Below are positions 1 through 8,868 of a DNA stretch of 64,000 bases, piece after piece. Numbering within the stretch: the first letter of the stretch is position 1; each line of letters begins with the position of its first letter. The notes beneath the pieces were generated by a model. It was not told the origin of the DNA. It did no database searches and worked only from the letters and a program-made list of their open reading frames with translations. This DNA is from Burkholderia sp. D-99. Lineage in GTDB: Bacteria; Pseudomonadota; Gammaproteobacteria; Burkholderiales; Burkholderiaceae. The translations under genes were made by a program, and so were the position numbers. Location of the stretch: the NCBI RefSeq assembly GCF_011605345.1, contig NZ_JAAOXM010000006.1:248001-312000 (forward strand), in the 5' to 3' direction.

Positions 1-2498
1 TCGCACGCTCGGCGCGACCGTCGGGCCCGCCGGCGGAGTCGCAGCCGTCCCGTTGGCACCACGGACCGTGGTGGTCCAATTCCTATTTGCTGACGCCACT
101 GCTGTCGATCCTCGTGTTCCTGGTGGTGATGAGCCTCATCCTGTGGAGCCTCAATCGCCGCGAACAGCAGCAGCAGGAAGACACCCTCTTCCGTAACGTC
201 GCGTGGGCCCAGCAGCAGATCCGCCTGTCGATGACGGGCGCGCAGGAACAGCTTCAGGCGCTGTCGCGCGATCTCGCGTCCGGCCGCCTCGACCAGAACG
301 CGTTCCAGATGGCCGTCGCTGACGTGATGCAAACGCATCCGGAAATCCTCTACCTGAACTGGTACACGTCGCCCGGCGTGCAGCGCTGGCCGACCGTGCA
401 TCCGCCGCTGCTCGGCCAGCGGCTCGCGAAGCCCGGCGAAGCGCAGATGCAGGACGCCGTGCGCGGCGCCTACGACGAAGCGCGCGGCACGCGCCGCCAG
501 GCCTATTCGCCGCTGATCTACGACGACTTCGGCAACGGCTTCATCACGCTGCAGACGCCTGTGATGCGCGGCGACCGCGAGTACCTCGGCTCGATCGCCG
601 CGGTGTTCTCGGTCGAAGGCATCCTGAAGCACGACATCCCGCAGGAACTGTCGTCGAAGTACAAGATCTCGATCACCGACGCGAACAACCGCGAGCTGTC
701 GTCCACGTCGACGCGCCCGCGCCTGCCGCGCGACTCGCATTACGACCTGCCGCTCGATCCGCCCGGCCAGGGGCTGACCGTGCGCGTGTACGCTTTCCCG
801 CAACTCACCAACCTGACCAACAACACGCTCGTGTGGCTCGTGGCGGGCCTGTCGTGCTTCGTGCTGTGGAGCCTCTGGAGCCTGTGGAAGCACACGCGCC
901 AGCGCTTCGAGGCGCAGCAGGCGCTGTACGCCGAAGCGTTCTTCCGCCGCGCGATGGAAAACTCGGTGCTGATCGGCATGCGCGTGCTCGACATGCACGG
1001 CCGCATCACGCACGTGAACCCCGCGTTCTGCCGGATGACGGGCTGGGACGAAACCGACCTCGTCGGCAAGGTCGCGCCGTTCCCGTACTGGCCGCGCGAC
1101 GCTTACCCGGAAATGCAGCGCCAGCTCGACATGACGCTGCGCGGCAAGGCACCGAGCTCGGGCTTCGAGCTGCGCGTGCGGCGCAAGAACGGCACGCTGT
1201 TCCATGCGCGCCTGTATGTGTCGCCGCTGATCGACAGCTCCGGCCGCCAGACCGGCTGGATGTCATCGATGACCGACATCACCGAACCGAAGCGCGCGCG
1301 CGAGGAACTCGCGGCTGCGCACGAGCGCTTCACGACGGTGCTCGAAAGCCTCGATGCCGCGGTGTCGGTGCTGGCCGCCGACGAGGCCGAGCTGCTGTTC
1401 GCGAACCGCTACTACCGCCACCTGTTCGGCATCCGCCCGGACGGCCATCTCGAACTGTCGGGCGGCGGCTTCGACCGCGCACAGGCATCGTCCGACTCGA
1501 TCGACATGGTCGATGCGTTCGCGGGCCTGCCGGCCGCCGCGCTGACGAGCAGCACGGCGGACGCGCAGGAGGTGTACGTCGAGAGCATCCAGAAGTGGTT
1601 CGAGGTGCGCCGCCAGTACATCCAGTGGGTGGACGGCCACCTCGCGCAGATGCAGATCGCGACCGACATCACGACCCGCAAGAAGGCACAGGAACTCGCG
1701 CACCAGCAGGAAGAGAAGCTGCAGTTCACGAGCCGATTGATGACGATGGGTGAAATGGCGTCGTCGATTGCTCACGAATTGAACCAGCCGCTCGCCGCGA
1801 TCAACAACTACTGCTCGGGCACGCTCGCACTCGTCAAGAGCGGCCGCGGCACGCCGGAGACGCTGCAGCCCGCGCTGGAAAAGACCGCGCAGCAGGCGCT
1901 GCGCGCGGGGATGATCGTCAAGCGGATCCGCGAATTCGTGAAGCGCAGCGAGCCGAAGCGCCAGCCGGCGCGGGTTGCGGACATCGTCGCCGACGCGGTC
2001 GGGCTTGCCGAAATCGAGGCCAGGAAGCGCAGGATCCGGATCGTCACGGAAATCCTCGCAAGAATGCCTATTATTTATGTCGACCCCGTGCTGATCGAGC
2101 AGGTGCTGATGAACCTGATGAAGAACGCGGCCGAGGCGATGGCCGACGTGAAGCCGGCGTCGGCGGACGGCGTGATCCGCGTCGTCGCCGACATCGATGC
2201 GGGATTCGTCGACATCCGCGTGATCGACCAGGGTCCGGGCGTCGACGAAGCGACCGCCGAACGCCTGTTCGAACCGTTTTACAGCACCAAGTCCGATGGC
2301 ATGGGCATGGGGCTGAACATCTGCCGTTCGATCATCGAATCGCATCGGGGGCGTCTGTGGGTGGTCAATAACGTCGAGCCGGATGGCCGCATTTCCGGCG
2401 CGACGTTCCACTGCAGCCTGCCCATTGGGGAACCCGCTGATCTCGGCCGAGGGGGGCGCGAGGCATCGGCATCACACACCGTTACGGGAGAACTATGA
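1..2498 (+). CDS. PAS-domain sensor histidine kinase, FixL-like (5' end outside window)
   Basis: Membrane-bound kinase of a two-component pair. Counting from an internal TTG at 87, there is a membrane segment at about residues 3-22, an extracytoplasmic sensor region to about 240, a second membrane segment at about 246-266, two PAS domains (about 285-535), a HisKA domain with the phospho-histidine in SSIAHELNQPL (His563) and an HATPase domain (NLMKNAAEAM, DQGPGVD, GMGMGLNIC). The reading frame stays open from base 3 with no stop, and the TTG has no Shine-Dalgarno, so the true start is most likely upstream of the window. It overlaps the response-regulator gene by ATGA. The cytoplasmic layout resembles FixL/DctB-type kinases. 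I see no clear FixL haem-binding histidine, so the signal sensed is unknown. Confidence 0.9.
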   Translation, partial: ARSARPSGPPAESQPSRWHHGPWWSNSYLLTPLLSILVFLVVMSLILWSLNRREQQQQEDTLFRNVAWAQQQIRLSMTGAQEQLQALSRDLASGRLDQNAFQMAVADVMQTHPEILYLNWYTSPGVQRWPTVHPPLLGQRLAKPGEAQMQDAVRGAYDEARGTRRQAYSPLIYDDFGNGFITLQTPVMRGDREYLGSIAAVFSVEGILKHDIPQELSSKYKISITDANNRELSSTSTRPRLPRDSHYDLPLDPPGQGLTVRVYAFPQLTNLTNNTLVWLVAGLSCFVLWSLWSLWKHTRQRFEAQQALYAEAFFRRAMENSVLIGMRVLDMHGRITHVNPAFCRMTGWDETDLVGKVAPFPYWPRDAYPEMQRQLDMTLRGKAPSSGFELRVRRKNGTLFHARLYVSPLIDSSGRQTGWMSSMTDITEPKRAREELAAAHERFTTVLESLDAAVSVLAADEAELLFANRYYRHLFGIRPDGHLELSGGGFDRAQASSDSIDMVDAFAGLPAAALTSSTADAQEVYVESIQKWFEVRRQYIQWVDGHLAQMQIATDITTRKKAQELAHQQEEKLQFTSRLMTMGEMASSIAHELNQPLAAINNYCSGTLALVKSGRGTPETLQPALEKTAQQALRAGMIVKRIREFVKRSEPKRQPARVADIVADAVGLAEIEARKRRIRIVTEILARMPIIYVDPVLIEQVLMNLMKNAAEAMADVKPASADGVIRVVADIDAGFVDIRVIDQGPGVDEATAERLFEPFYSTKSDGMGMGLNICRSIIESHRGRLWVVNNVEPDGRISGATFHCSLPIGEPADLGRGGREASASHTVTGEL

Positions 2499-3133
2499 AT
2501 AGCCCTGTCACCACCACTCAGGAAACCGTCTTCGTCGTCGACGACGACGAGGCCGTACGGGACTCGCTGCGCTGGCTGCTGGAGGCGAACGGCTATCGCG
2601 TGCAATGCTTCTCGAGCGCCGAGCAATTCCTCGATGCGTATCAGCCGGCGCAGCAGGCCGGCCAGATCGCATGTCTGATCCTCGATGTGCGGATGTCGGG
2701 CATGAGCGGTCTCGAACTGCAGGAACGCCTGATCGCCGACAATGCCGCGCTGCCGATCATCTTCGTCACGGGTCACGGCGACGTGCCGATGGCTGTCTCG
2801 ACGATGAAAAAGGGTGCGATGGACTTTATCGAGAAACCGTTCGACGAAGCCGAGCTGCGCAAGCTCGTCGAGCGGATGCTCGACAAGGCCCGAAGCGAAA
2901 GCAAGAGCGTCCAGGAACAGCGTGCCGCGAGCGAACGCCTGTCGAAGCTGACCGCGCGCGAGCAACAGGTGCTCGAACGGATCATCGCAGGCCGCCTGAA
3001 CAAGCAGATCGCCGACGATCTCGGCATCAGCATCAAGACGGTCGAAGCGCACCGCGCGAACATCATGGAAAAGCTCAACGTCAACACGGTGGCCGACCTG
3101 CTGCGCCTCGCGCTGTCGAAGAAGCAGGCCTGA
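2495..3133 (+). CDS. FixJ-type response regulator (receiver + LuxR HTH)
   Basis: Cytoplasmic DNA-binding response regulator, 212 residues, the usual length for FixJ/NarL relatives. The receiver domain (about 10-125) has the acidic pocket VVDDDEA, the phospho-acceptor Asp64 in LILDVRM, a conserved VTGHGDV segment and the KPFDEAEL lysine. The C-terminal LuxR-type helix-turn-helix (about 145-205) carries LTAREQQVLERI and NKQIADDLGISIKTVEAHR. The start ATG overlaps the kinase stop codon (ATGA) and is preceded by GGGAG at 2486-2490, so the pair is translationally coupled and is almost certainly a cognate kinase-regulator pair. Bcc bacteria have a FixLJ system of this organisation; calling this that system is an inference. 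Confidence 0.93.
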   Translation: MNSPVTTTQETVFVVDDDEAVRDSLRWLLEANGYRVQCFSSAEQFLDAYQPAQQAGQIACLILDVRMSGMSGLELQERLIADNAALPIIFVTGHGDVPMAVSTMKKGAMDFIEKPFDEAELRKLVERMLDKARSESKSVQEQRAASERLSKLTAREQQVLERIIAGRLNKQIADDLGISIKTVEAHRANIMEKLNVNTVADLLRLALSKKQA

Positions 3134-3207
3134 GCGCGTGCCGGCCGCGGCGGCACTGCCCGCCCGGTCGCGGGGCGCTTCCGCCCATGACGTAACGGCC
3201 TGTTCCG

Positions 3208-3256
3208 GCCGCCCCGCGCGATGCGGCCCACTCGCGCGGCGGCGGCCTTTCCTTTC
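3208..3256 (+). terminator. Possible GC-rich terminator after the two-component genes
   Basis: An imperfect GC-rich stem (arms near 3208-3220 and 3231-3246, one bulge) is followed by a short pyrimidine/T-rich run, about 75 bp after the regulator stop. The T tract is interrupted by C, so this is only a weak intrinsic terminator candidate. Confidence 0.3.
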
Positions 3257-3327
3257 CTCCCGGCGTGCGAGCGCCGCGGCCGTGACGCTTCCCGCTCATT
3301 CGCTGTCGGACGACAGCAAGCGACCGG

Positions 3328-3333
3328 TATAAT
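3328..3333 (+). promoter_or_regulatory. Consensus -10 element (TATAAT) upstream of folD
   Basis: A perfect TATAAT lies 69 bp upstream of the folD ATG in otherwise very GC-rich DNA. No convincing -35 hexamer is seen at 16-18 bp upstream, so it is a candidate promoter on the -10 alone. Confidence 0.45.
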
Positions 3334-3401
3334 TGCGTGCTTTGCTGCGGCGCTTCGTGCGTCGCACGCCCGCATTCCAACTTCCCGGCAGGACCACCAC
3401 C

Positions 3402-4262
3402 ATGACAGCCCTCCTCATCGACGGCAACGCCCTTTCGAAGACTCTGCGCGCACAGGCCGCCGAACGCGCCGCCGCCCTGACCGCACGTGGCCACCAGCCC
3501 GGTCTCGCGGTGATCCTCGTCGGCGCCAACCCGGCGAGCGAAGTCTACGTGCGCAACAAGATCAAGGCGTGCGAGGACAACGGTTTCTTCTCGCTGAAGG
3601 ATGCGTACCCGGCCACGCTGTCGGAAGCCGACCTGCTCGCACGCATCGACGAGCTGAACCGCGACCCGAAAATCCACGGCATCCTCGTCCAGCTGCCGCT
3701 GCCCGCGCACATCGACAGTCACAAGGTGATCGAGGCGATCGCGCCGGAGAAGGACGTCGACGGCTTCCACATCGCGAACGCCGGCGCGCTGATGACCGGC
3801 AAGCCGCTGTTCCGCCCGTGCACGCCGTACGGCGTGATGAAGATGTTCGAGGCACACGACATCCCGCTGCAGGGCGCGAACGCGGTCGTGATCGGCCGCT
3901 CGAACATCGTCGGCAAGCCGATGGCGATGATGCTGCTCGACGCCGGCGCGACCGTGACGATCTGCCACAGCAAGACCCGCGACCTCGCCGCGCACACGCG
4001 GCAGGCCGACGTCGTGGTCGCCGCGGTCGGCAAGCGCAACATTCTGACCGCCGACATGGTGAAGCCCGGCGCGACGGTGATCGACGTCGGCATGAACCGT
4101 GACGATGCGGGCAAGCTGTGCGGCGACGTCGACTTCGCGGGCGTGAAGGAAGTGGCCGGCCACATCACGCCGGTGCCGGGCGGCGTCGGCCCAATGACCA
4201 TCACGATGCTGCTGATCAATACGATCGAAGCCGCCGAGCGCGCCGCCGACGCAGCCGCCTGA
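3402..4262 (+). CDS. folD: Bifunctional methylenetetrahydrofolate dehydrogenase/cyclohydrolase FolD
   Basis: Cytosolic enzyme of one-carbon metabolism. It interconverts 5,10-methylene-THF, methenyl-THF and 10-formyl-THF with NADP. The 286-residue length is normal. Visible family signatures are the substrate/catalytic region with YVRNKIKACED (Tyr and Lys of the active site), the GILVQLPLPAH motif, the dinucleotide-binding segment VVIGRSNIVGKPMAMML, and the C-terminal PGGVGPMT motif. An in-frame start 69 bp upstream (3333) is less likely, because ATG 3402 has a purine-rich GGCAGGA about 9 bases before it and the protein start MTALLIDG matches FolD. Stands alone, with its own candidate promoter and a hairpin downstream. 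Confidence 0.97.
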   Translation: MTALLIDGNALSKTLRAQAAERAAALTARGHQPGLAVILVGANPASEVYVRNKIKACEDNGFFSLKDAYPATLSEADLLARIDELNRDPKIHGILVQLPLPAHIDSHKVIEAIAPEKDVDGFHIANAGALMTGKPLFRPCTPYGVMKMFEAHDIPLQGANAVVIGRSNIVGKPMAMMLLDAGATVTICHSKTRDLAAHTRQADVVVAAVGKRNILTADMVKPGATVIDVGMNRDDAGKLCGDVDFAGVKEVAGHITPVPGGVGPMTITMLLINTIEAAERAADAAA

Positions 4263-4278
4263 CCCCCTGCCCGTTCAA

Positions 4279-4302
4279 CCGGCACGCGGTTCCGCGTGCC
4301 GG
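4279..4302 (+). terminator. Perfect 11-bp hairpin after folD
   Basis: CCGGCACGCGG and its exact reverse complement CCGCGTGCCGG are separated by two bases, 17 bp after the folD stop. There is no T tract, so it could be a pause or stabilising 3' hairpin rather than a true intrinsic terminator. Confidence 0.45.
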
Positions 4303-4371
4303 TGCCTCGCCGGCCGCATCGCGCCGGCCGCGCCTCCCGACGCCCCGCATTCGACCCCGCGTCAATCGCCT

Positions 4372-4386
4372 CGTTAGAAACTAACG
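4372..4386. promoter_or_regulatory. CGTTAG-AAA-CTAACG palindrome upstream of prlC
   Basis: A perfect 6-bp inverted repeat with a 3-bp A spacer lies 108 bp upstream of the prlC start, in a locally AT-richer stretch. Too short to be a terminator, so an operator is the likelier reading. No cognate regulator can be named. Confidence 0.35.
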
Positions 4387-4494
4387 ATTGGAAAGCGCGC
4401 GATGCGCCCCAATAATGTCGATATCGGGCGCCGCGTTGCTTTGCGCGCCTTACCCTTTTCACTCCGGTTCATCCGGCAACAGACAGGGAGTCTT

Positions 4495-6582
4495 ATGTCC
4501 GCCAGCGCCAACACCAACCCGCTTCTCGACTTCTCGGGCCTGCCCCGCTTCGGCGAGATCCGCCCGGAACACGTGACGCCCGCGCTCGACACGCTGCTCG
4601 ATGCCGCCAACCGCGCGGTCGAAACGGCAAGCGCGGCTGCGACGCCGGCAACCTGGGCAGAAATCGTCGAGACGGTCGAGCACGCGACGGAGCCACTCGG
4701 TCGCGCCTGGGGCATCGTCGGCCATCTGAACGCGGTCGCCGATACGCCCGAACTGCGGGCCGCCTACGGCGAGAACCTGCCGCGCGTGACCGAATTCTGG
4801 TCGAGCGTCGGCCAGAACCTCGCGCTGTACGAGAAGTACAAGGCGATCGCCGCGAGCGCCGAATACGCAACGCTGTCCACCGAACGCAAGAAGATCCTCG
4901 ACAACGCACTGCGCGATTTCCGCCTGTCGGGCGCCGAGCTGCCCGAGGACCAGAAGCCGCGCTTCGCCGAACTGCAGGAACAGCAGGCCGCGTTGTCGAA
5001 GGCATTCTCCGATCACGTGCTCGACGCGACCAACGCGTACGCTTACTTCGTGCAGGACGACGCCGAACTGGCCGGCCTGCCCGGCGACGCGATCGAGGCC
5101 GCCCGTGAAGCCGCGCAAAAGGACGGCAAGGACGGCTGGAAATTCACGCTGCACTTCCCGTCGTACTTCCCGGTGCTGCAATACGCCGACAACCGCGCGC
5201 TGCGCGAGACGCTCTACCGCGCCTATGCGACGCGCGCGTCGGAACTCGGGCCGCAGTACGGCGACGGCAAGGCCGAATGGGACAACACGGCGATCGTCGC
5301 CGATGCGCTGAAGCTGCGCCGCGAAGAGGCGCAGATGCTCGGCTACCGCAACTTCGCCGAAGTGTCGCTCGCGCCGAAGATGGCCGAATCGCCGCAGCAG
5401 GTGATCGCGTTCCTCGAGGATCTCGCGACGCGCGCGCGCCCGCATGCGGACAAGGACTGGGACGAGCTGCGCACGTTCGCCGCGAAGGAACTCGGCCTCG
5501 CCGAACTCGCGCCGTGGGACGTCGCGTACGCGGCCGAGAAGCTGCGCCAACAGCGCTACGCGTTCTCGGAAAACGAGGTCAAGCAGTACTTCCCGGAACC
5601 GGCCGCGCTGAAGGGCCTGTTCACCGTCACCGAGGCGCTGTTCGGCGTGCAGATCAAGCCGGACGATGCGCCGGTGTGGCACAAGGACGTGCGTTTCTTC
5701 CGCGTCGAGAACCGCGACGGCTCGCTCGTCGCGCAGTTCTATCTCGACCTGTACGCGCGCGAAGGCAAGCGCGGCGGCGCGTGGATGGACGACGCGCGTT
5801 CGCGCGCGAAGCGCGGCAACAGCGTGCAAACGCCCGTCGCCTATCTCACCTGCAACTTCTCGGCGCCGATCGGCGGCAAGCCCGCGTGCTTCACGCACGA
5901 CGAAGTCATCACGCTGTTCCATGAATTCGGCCACGGGCTGCACCACATGCTCACGCGCGTCGACGAGCTCGGCGTGTCGGGCATCAACGGCGTCGAATGG
6001 GATGCCGTCGAGCTGCCGTCGCAGTTCATGGAAAACTTCTGCTGGGAATGGGACGTGCTGTCGTCGATGTCGTCGCACGTCGACACGGGCGCCGCGCTGC
6101 CGCGCGAGCTGTTCGACAAGATGATCGCCGCGAAGAACTTCCAGAGCGGGCTCGGCACGCTGCGCCAGATCGTGTTCTCGATGTTCGACATGCTGCTGCA
6201 CGTCGACTTCGACCCGGCGGGCGCCACCGGCGTGACCGCATTCGCGCGCGAGATCAACGAACGCTATCACGTGATCCCGCAAGCCGCGTTCTCGCGCTGG
6301 CCGAACACGTTCAGCCACATCTTCGCGGGCGGCTACGCGGCCGGCTACTACAGCTACAAGTGGGCCGAGGTGCTGTCGGCCGATGCGTACGCGGCGTTCG
6401 AAGAAGCGGCTGCCGCGAGCGGCAGCGTGCTCGACGCGGCAACCGGCACGCGCTATCGCCGTGAAATCCTCGAGGTCGGCGGCAGCCGCCCGGCGATGGA
6501 ATCGTTCAAGGCGTTCCGCGGCCGCGAGCCGCAGATCGATGCGCTGCTGCGCCACAACGGGATGGCCGCGCCCGCGCATTGA
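4495..6582 (+). CDS. prlC: Oligopeptidase A, M3-family zinc metallopeptidase
   Basis: Cytoplasmic zinc peptidase that degrades short peptides, including cleaved signal peptides and products of larger ATP-dependent proteases. The 695-residue length fits the OpdA/PrlC family. The zinc site is plain: HEFGH at residues 476-480 followed by GLHHMLTRVDELGVSG and a downstream Glu in the NGVEWDAVELPSQ region. ATG 4495 has GGGAG at 4486-4490, so it is preferred over an in-frame start at 4402, which would add 31 residues across the probable promoter region. Convergent with dinB, with a shared bidirectional terminator between them. Confidence 0.95.
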   Translation: MSASANTNPLLDFSGLPRFGEIRPEHVTPALDTLLDAANRAVETASAAATPATWAEIVETVEHATEPLGRAWGIVGHLNAVADTPELRAAYGENLPRVTEFWSSVGQNLALYEKYKAIAASAEYATLSTERKKILDNALRDFRLSGAELPEDQKPRFAELQEQQAALSKAFSDHVLDATNAYAYFVQDDAELAGLPGDAIEAAREAAQKDGKDGWKFTLHFPSYFPVLQYADNRALRETLYRAYATRASELGPQYGDGKAEWDNTAIVADALKLRREEAQMLGYRNFAEVSLAPKMAESPQQVIAFLEDLATRARPHADKDWDELRTFAAKELGLAELAPWDVAYAAEKLRQQRYAFSENEVKQYFPEPAALKGLFTVTEALFGVQIKPDDAPVWHKDVRFFRVENRDGSLVAQFYLDLYAREGKRGGAWMDDARSRAKRGNSVQTPVAYLTCNFSAPIGGKPACFTHDEVITLFHEFGHGLHHMLTRVDELGVSGINGVEWDAVELPSQFMENFCWEWDVLSSMSSHVDTGAALPRELFDKMIAAKNFQSGLGTLRQIVFSMFDMLLHVDFDPAGATGVTAFAREINERYHVIPQAAFSRWPNTFSHIFAGGYAAGYYSYKWAEVLSADAYAAFEEAAAASGSVLDAATGTRYRREILEVGGSRPAMESFKAFRGREPQIDALLRHNGMAAPAH

Positions 6583-6614
6583 GCGCGCGCTGTCCGGTTC
6601 GTCCGGCTGCATCG

Positions 6615-6643
6615 AAAGGCACCGCTGCGGCGGTGCCTTTTTT
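6615..6643. terminator. Bidirectional intrinsic terminator between prlC and dinB
   Basis: GGCACCGC-TGCG-GCGGTGCC (6618-6637) is flanked by A residues on the left and a run of six T residues on the right. It serves prlC on the plus strand. On the minus strand it lies immediately after the dinB stop at 6643. Confidence 0.8.
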
Positions 6644-7764
6644 CATGGCGCCGGGGATTCGTCGGCTGCGTCGCCCGCGTTGTCGGCATGGTCCGCGTGC
6701 CCGGCTTCGTCGTCGAACAGCGAGAATTGCCCGTGACGCTCGGCGGTATCCTCGTCGATGCGCACGCCGACGCCGAGCAGCCGTACCGCCTGCGCACGGC
6801 GTTGCAGCCCCTTCGCGAGCAGCGTGACGGCCGTGTCCGCATGCGTCGCGTCGGCCACGCACTCGACCGTCGTGCGCTGGAAATCGGCGAAGCGGATCTT
6901 CACGTACAGCTTGCGGATCGACCGCGCGGCGCCCGCCCGTGCGATTCGCCCATCGAGTTGCACGACGAGGCGGCGGATTTCCTCCGCGCACTGTTCGAGC
7001 GTCGTCAGATCGGTGACGTAGGTCGTCTCGACGCTGACCGACTTGCGCTCCTGGTCGGCCTGCACGGGCCGCTCGTCGATCCCGCGCGACAGTTCGTACA
7101 GCCGCCGTCCGAACGCGCCGAATTCGCGGTGCAGGTCGATCAGCGGCCAGTCGCGCAACTGCGCGCAGGTCTGGATGCCGAGCCGGTCGAGCCGCGTGGC
7201 CGTCACCTTGCCGACGCCGTGCAGCTTGCGCACCGGCAGCGCCGCGACGAACGCGTCGATCTGGTGCGGCCGCACGACGAACAGCCCGTCGGGCTTGTTC
7301 CAGTCGGACGCGATCTTCGCGATGAACTTGTTCGGCGCGACGCCGGCCGACACGGTCACGCCGACCGTGTCGTACACGCGCTGGCGGATCTCCCGTGCAA
7401 TCAGCGTCGCACTGCCCTGGCACCGCTCCGACCCGCTGACGTCGAGATACGCCTCGTCGAGCGACAGCGGCTCGACGTCGGGCGTGTAGTCGCGATAGAT
7501 CGCCATGATCTGCCGCGACGCCGCGCGGTACTTGTCCATCGCGGTCGGCAGGATCAGCAGGTCCGGGCACTTGCGCATCGCCAGCGCCGACGACATCGCC
7601 GAATGCACGCCGTAGCGCCGCGCCTCGTAGTTGCAGGTCGCGATCACGCCGCGCTGGTCGGGCCGGCCGCCGACCGCGAGCGGCCGGTTGCGCAGCGACG
7701 GGTCGTCTCGCATCTCGACCGATGCGTAGAAACAGTCGCAGTCGCAGTGAATGATCTTGCGCAT
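6643..7764 (-). CDS. dinB: DNA polymerase IV (Y-family, translesion)
   Basis: Error-prone Y-family polymerase for translesion synthesis during the SOS response. The protein starts MRKIIHCDCDCFYASVEMRD, matching the DinB start with the first catalytic Asp. SLDEAYLDVS supplies the second acidic pair, GVAPNKFIAKIASDWNKPDG is the finger/palm motif, and KLHGVGKVTATRLDRLGI is a helix-hairpin-helix. The C-terminal little-finger domain follows. From ATG 7764 it is 373 residues. An in-frame GTG at 7830 would add 22 residues but would begin only a few bases from the predicted transcription start, so I prefer 7764. A LexA-type box overlaps the promoter. QFSLFDDE near the C terminus resembles a beta-clamp binding peptide. 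Confidence 0.95.
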   Translation of the reverse strand: MRKIIHCDCDCFYASVEMRDDPSLRNRPLAVGGRPDQRGVIATCNYEARRYGVHSAMSSALAMRKCPDLLILPTAMDKYRAASRQIMAIYRDYTPDVEPLSLDEAYLDVSGSERCQGSATLIAREIRQRVYDTVGVTVSAGVAPNKFIAKIASDWNKPDGLFVVRPHQIDAFVAALPVRKLHGVGKVTATRLDRLGIQTCAQLRDWPLIDLHREFGAFGRRLYELSRGIDERPVQADQERKSVSVETTYVTDLTTLEQCAEEIRRLVVQLDGRIARAGAARSIRKLYVKIRFADFQRTTVECVADATHADTAVTLLAKGLQRRAQAVRLLGVGVRIDEDTAERHGQFSLFDDEAGHADHADNAGDAADESPAP

Positions 7765-7839
7765 GCGCGGCAGCGCGTCGCCAGGCGGCGGCACGTGCGG
7801 ATCGGCAGGCGGAATGATGGTCGGGTTCACGGTGCCGAT

Positions 7840-7868
7840 ACTGTACAAAAACACAGTGCCGGTTTCAA
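7840..7868 (-). promoter_or_regulatory. dinB promoter (TTGAAA-N17-TACAGT)
   Basis: On the minus strand, TTGAAA (7868-7863) and TACAGT (7845-7840) are separated by exactly 17 bp. Transcription would begin near 7833, giving a leader of about 70 bases before ATG 7764. The -10 lies inside the LexA box. Confidence 0.7.
7841..7856. promoter_or_regulatory. LexA (SOS) box of dinB
   Basis: CTGTACAAAAACACAG fits the CTGT-N8-ACAG SOS-box consensus exactly. It covers the -10 and the spacer of the dinB promoter, which is where LexA would exclude RNA polymerase. Confidence 0.8.
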
Positions 7869-7991
7869 CTGTCGCGTGCGGCCGCGCCCGGCTGCGCCGT
7901 ACCGGCCCGCTTTGCGCGGATCGTTCCGGCGGGGCGCGGGCCGCGGCACCTATACTCGTCTGCCGCAATACACGAAACGCAAAGGTGACGG

Positions 7992-8684
7992 ATGAAGACG
8001 ATCGGATTGATCGGCGGAATGAGCTGGGAATCGTCGGCCGAGTACTACCGGATGATCAATCGCCATTCGAAGGCGCTGCACGGCGGGCATCACAACGCGA
8101 AGAGCGTGCTGGTCACGGTCGATTTCGCGGAGATCGAAGCACTGCAGCGCACGCACGACTGGGCGGCGCTCGGCGACCGGATGGCCGGCGCCGCGCGGCA
8201 GCTCGAAGCGGCCGGCGCCGACCTCGTCGTGCTGACGACCAATACGATGCATCGCGTATGCGATGCGATCGAAGCCGCGGTGACGCTGCCGTTCCTGCAC
8301 ATCGCCGATCCGACCGGCACCGCGCTGCGCGATACGGGCGTCGAGCGCGTCGCGCTGCTCGGCACGCGCTACACGATGGAGCTGCCGTTCTACGCGGAGC
8401 GGTTACGCGGCAAGTTCGGAATGGAGGTGCTCGTGCCGGACGAACGCGGGCGCGACGACGTGCACCGGATCATCTACGACGAGCTGTGCCACGGCATCAT
8501 CTCGCCGGAATCGCGCGCGACGTACGTGACGATCATCGAAAAACTCGCGCAGCAAGGCGCGCAGGCCGTGATCCTCGGCTGCACGGAAATCACGCTGCTG
8601 ATCGGCGAGCACGACTCGCCGCTGCCGGTATTCGATACGACCGCGCTACATGCGAAGGCGGCGGTCGAGTGGGCGGCGCGCTGA
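7992..8684 (+). CDS. Aspartate/glutamate racemase family protein
   Basis: PLP-independent amino-acid racemase family, 230 residues. MKTIGLIGGMSWESSAEYY is the typical N terminus of the YgeA/aspartate racemase group. The two catalytic positions are TTNTMH (about residue 83) and GCTEI (about 197). A Thr at the first position and Cys at the second is the arrangement known for the E. coli YgeA type. This would racemise L-Asp or L-Glu rather than the classic two-Cys glutamate racemase MurI reaction; substrate is inferred from family only. RBS-like AAAGGTGA lies just before ATG 7992, and a TATACT -10-like element is at 7951-7956. Divergent from dinB. Confidence 0.88.
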   Translation: MKTIGLIGGMSWESSAEYYRMINRHSKALHGGHHNAKSVLVTVDFAEIEALQRTHDWAALGDRMAGAARQLEAAGADLVVLTTNTMHRVCDAIEAAVTLPFLHIADPTGTALRDTGVERVALLGTRYTMELPFYAERLRGKFGMEVLVPDERGRDDVHRIIYDELCHGIISPESRATYVTIIEKLAQQGAQAVILGCTEITLLIGEHDSPLPVFDTTALHAKAAVEWAAR

Positions 8685-8868
8685 CGCGCGCGATGTGCCG
8701 GCCGTGCGGCGGCGTCACCGTGATTCGCGGCCAGACGCATGCGTTGATCGATCCGTTCCCGGGCAGCCGACGGACAGGCGTCGACGAACAGGACCATGCA
8801 TTCGCGAAACGCCACGCCGGACGACTTGGTAGGATATCGACCCCACCTCGATCAGGACGATTTGCCGA

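Noticed and set aside
4459..6612. Long minus-strand ORF (717 codons) opposite prlC
   Set aside because: Complement of the M3 peptidase frame; Arg/Ala/Val-rich composition without any motif, typical antisense shadow in GC-rich DNA.
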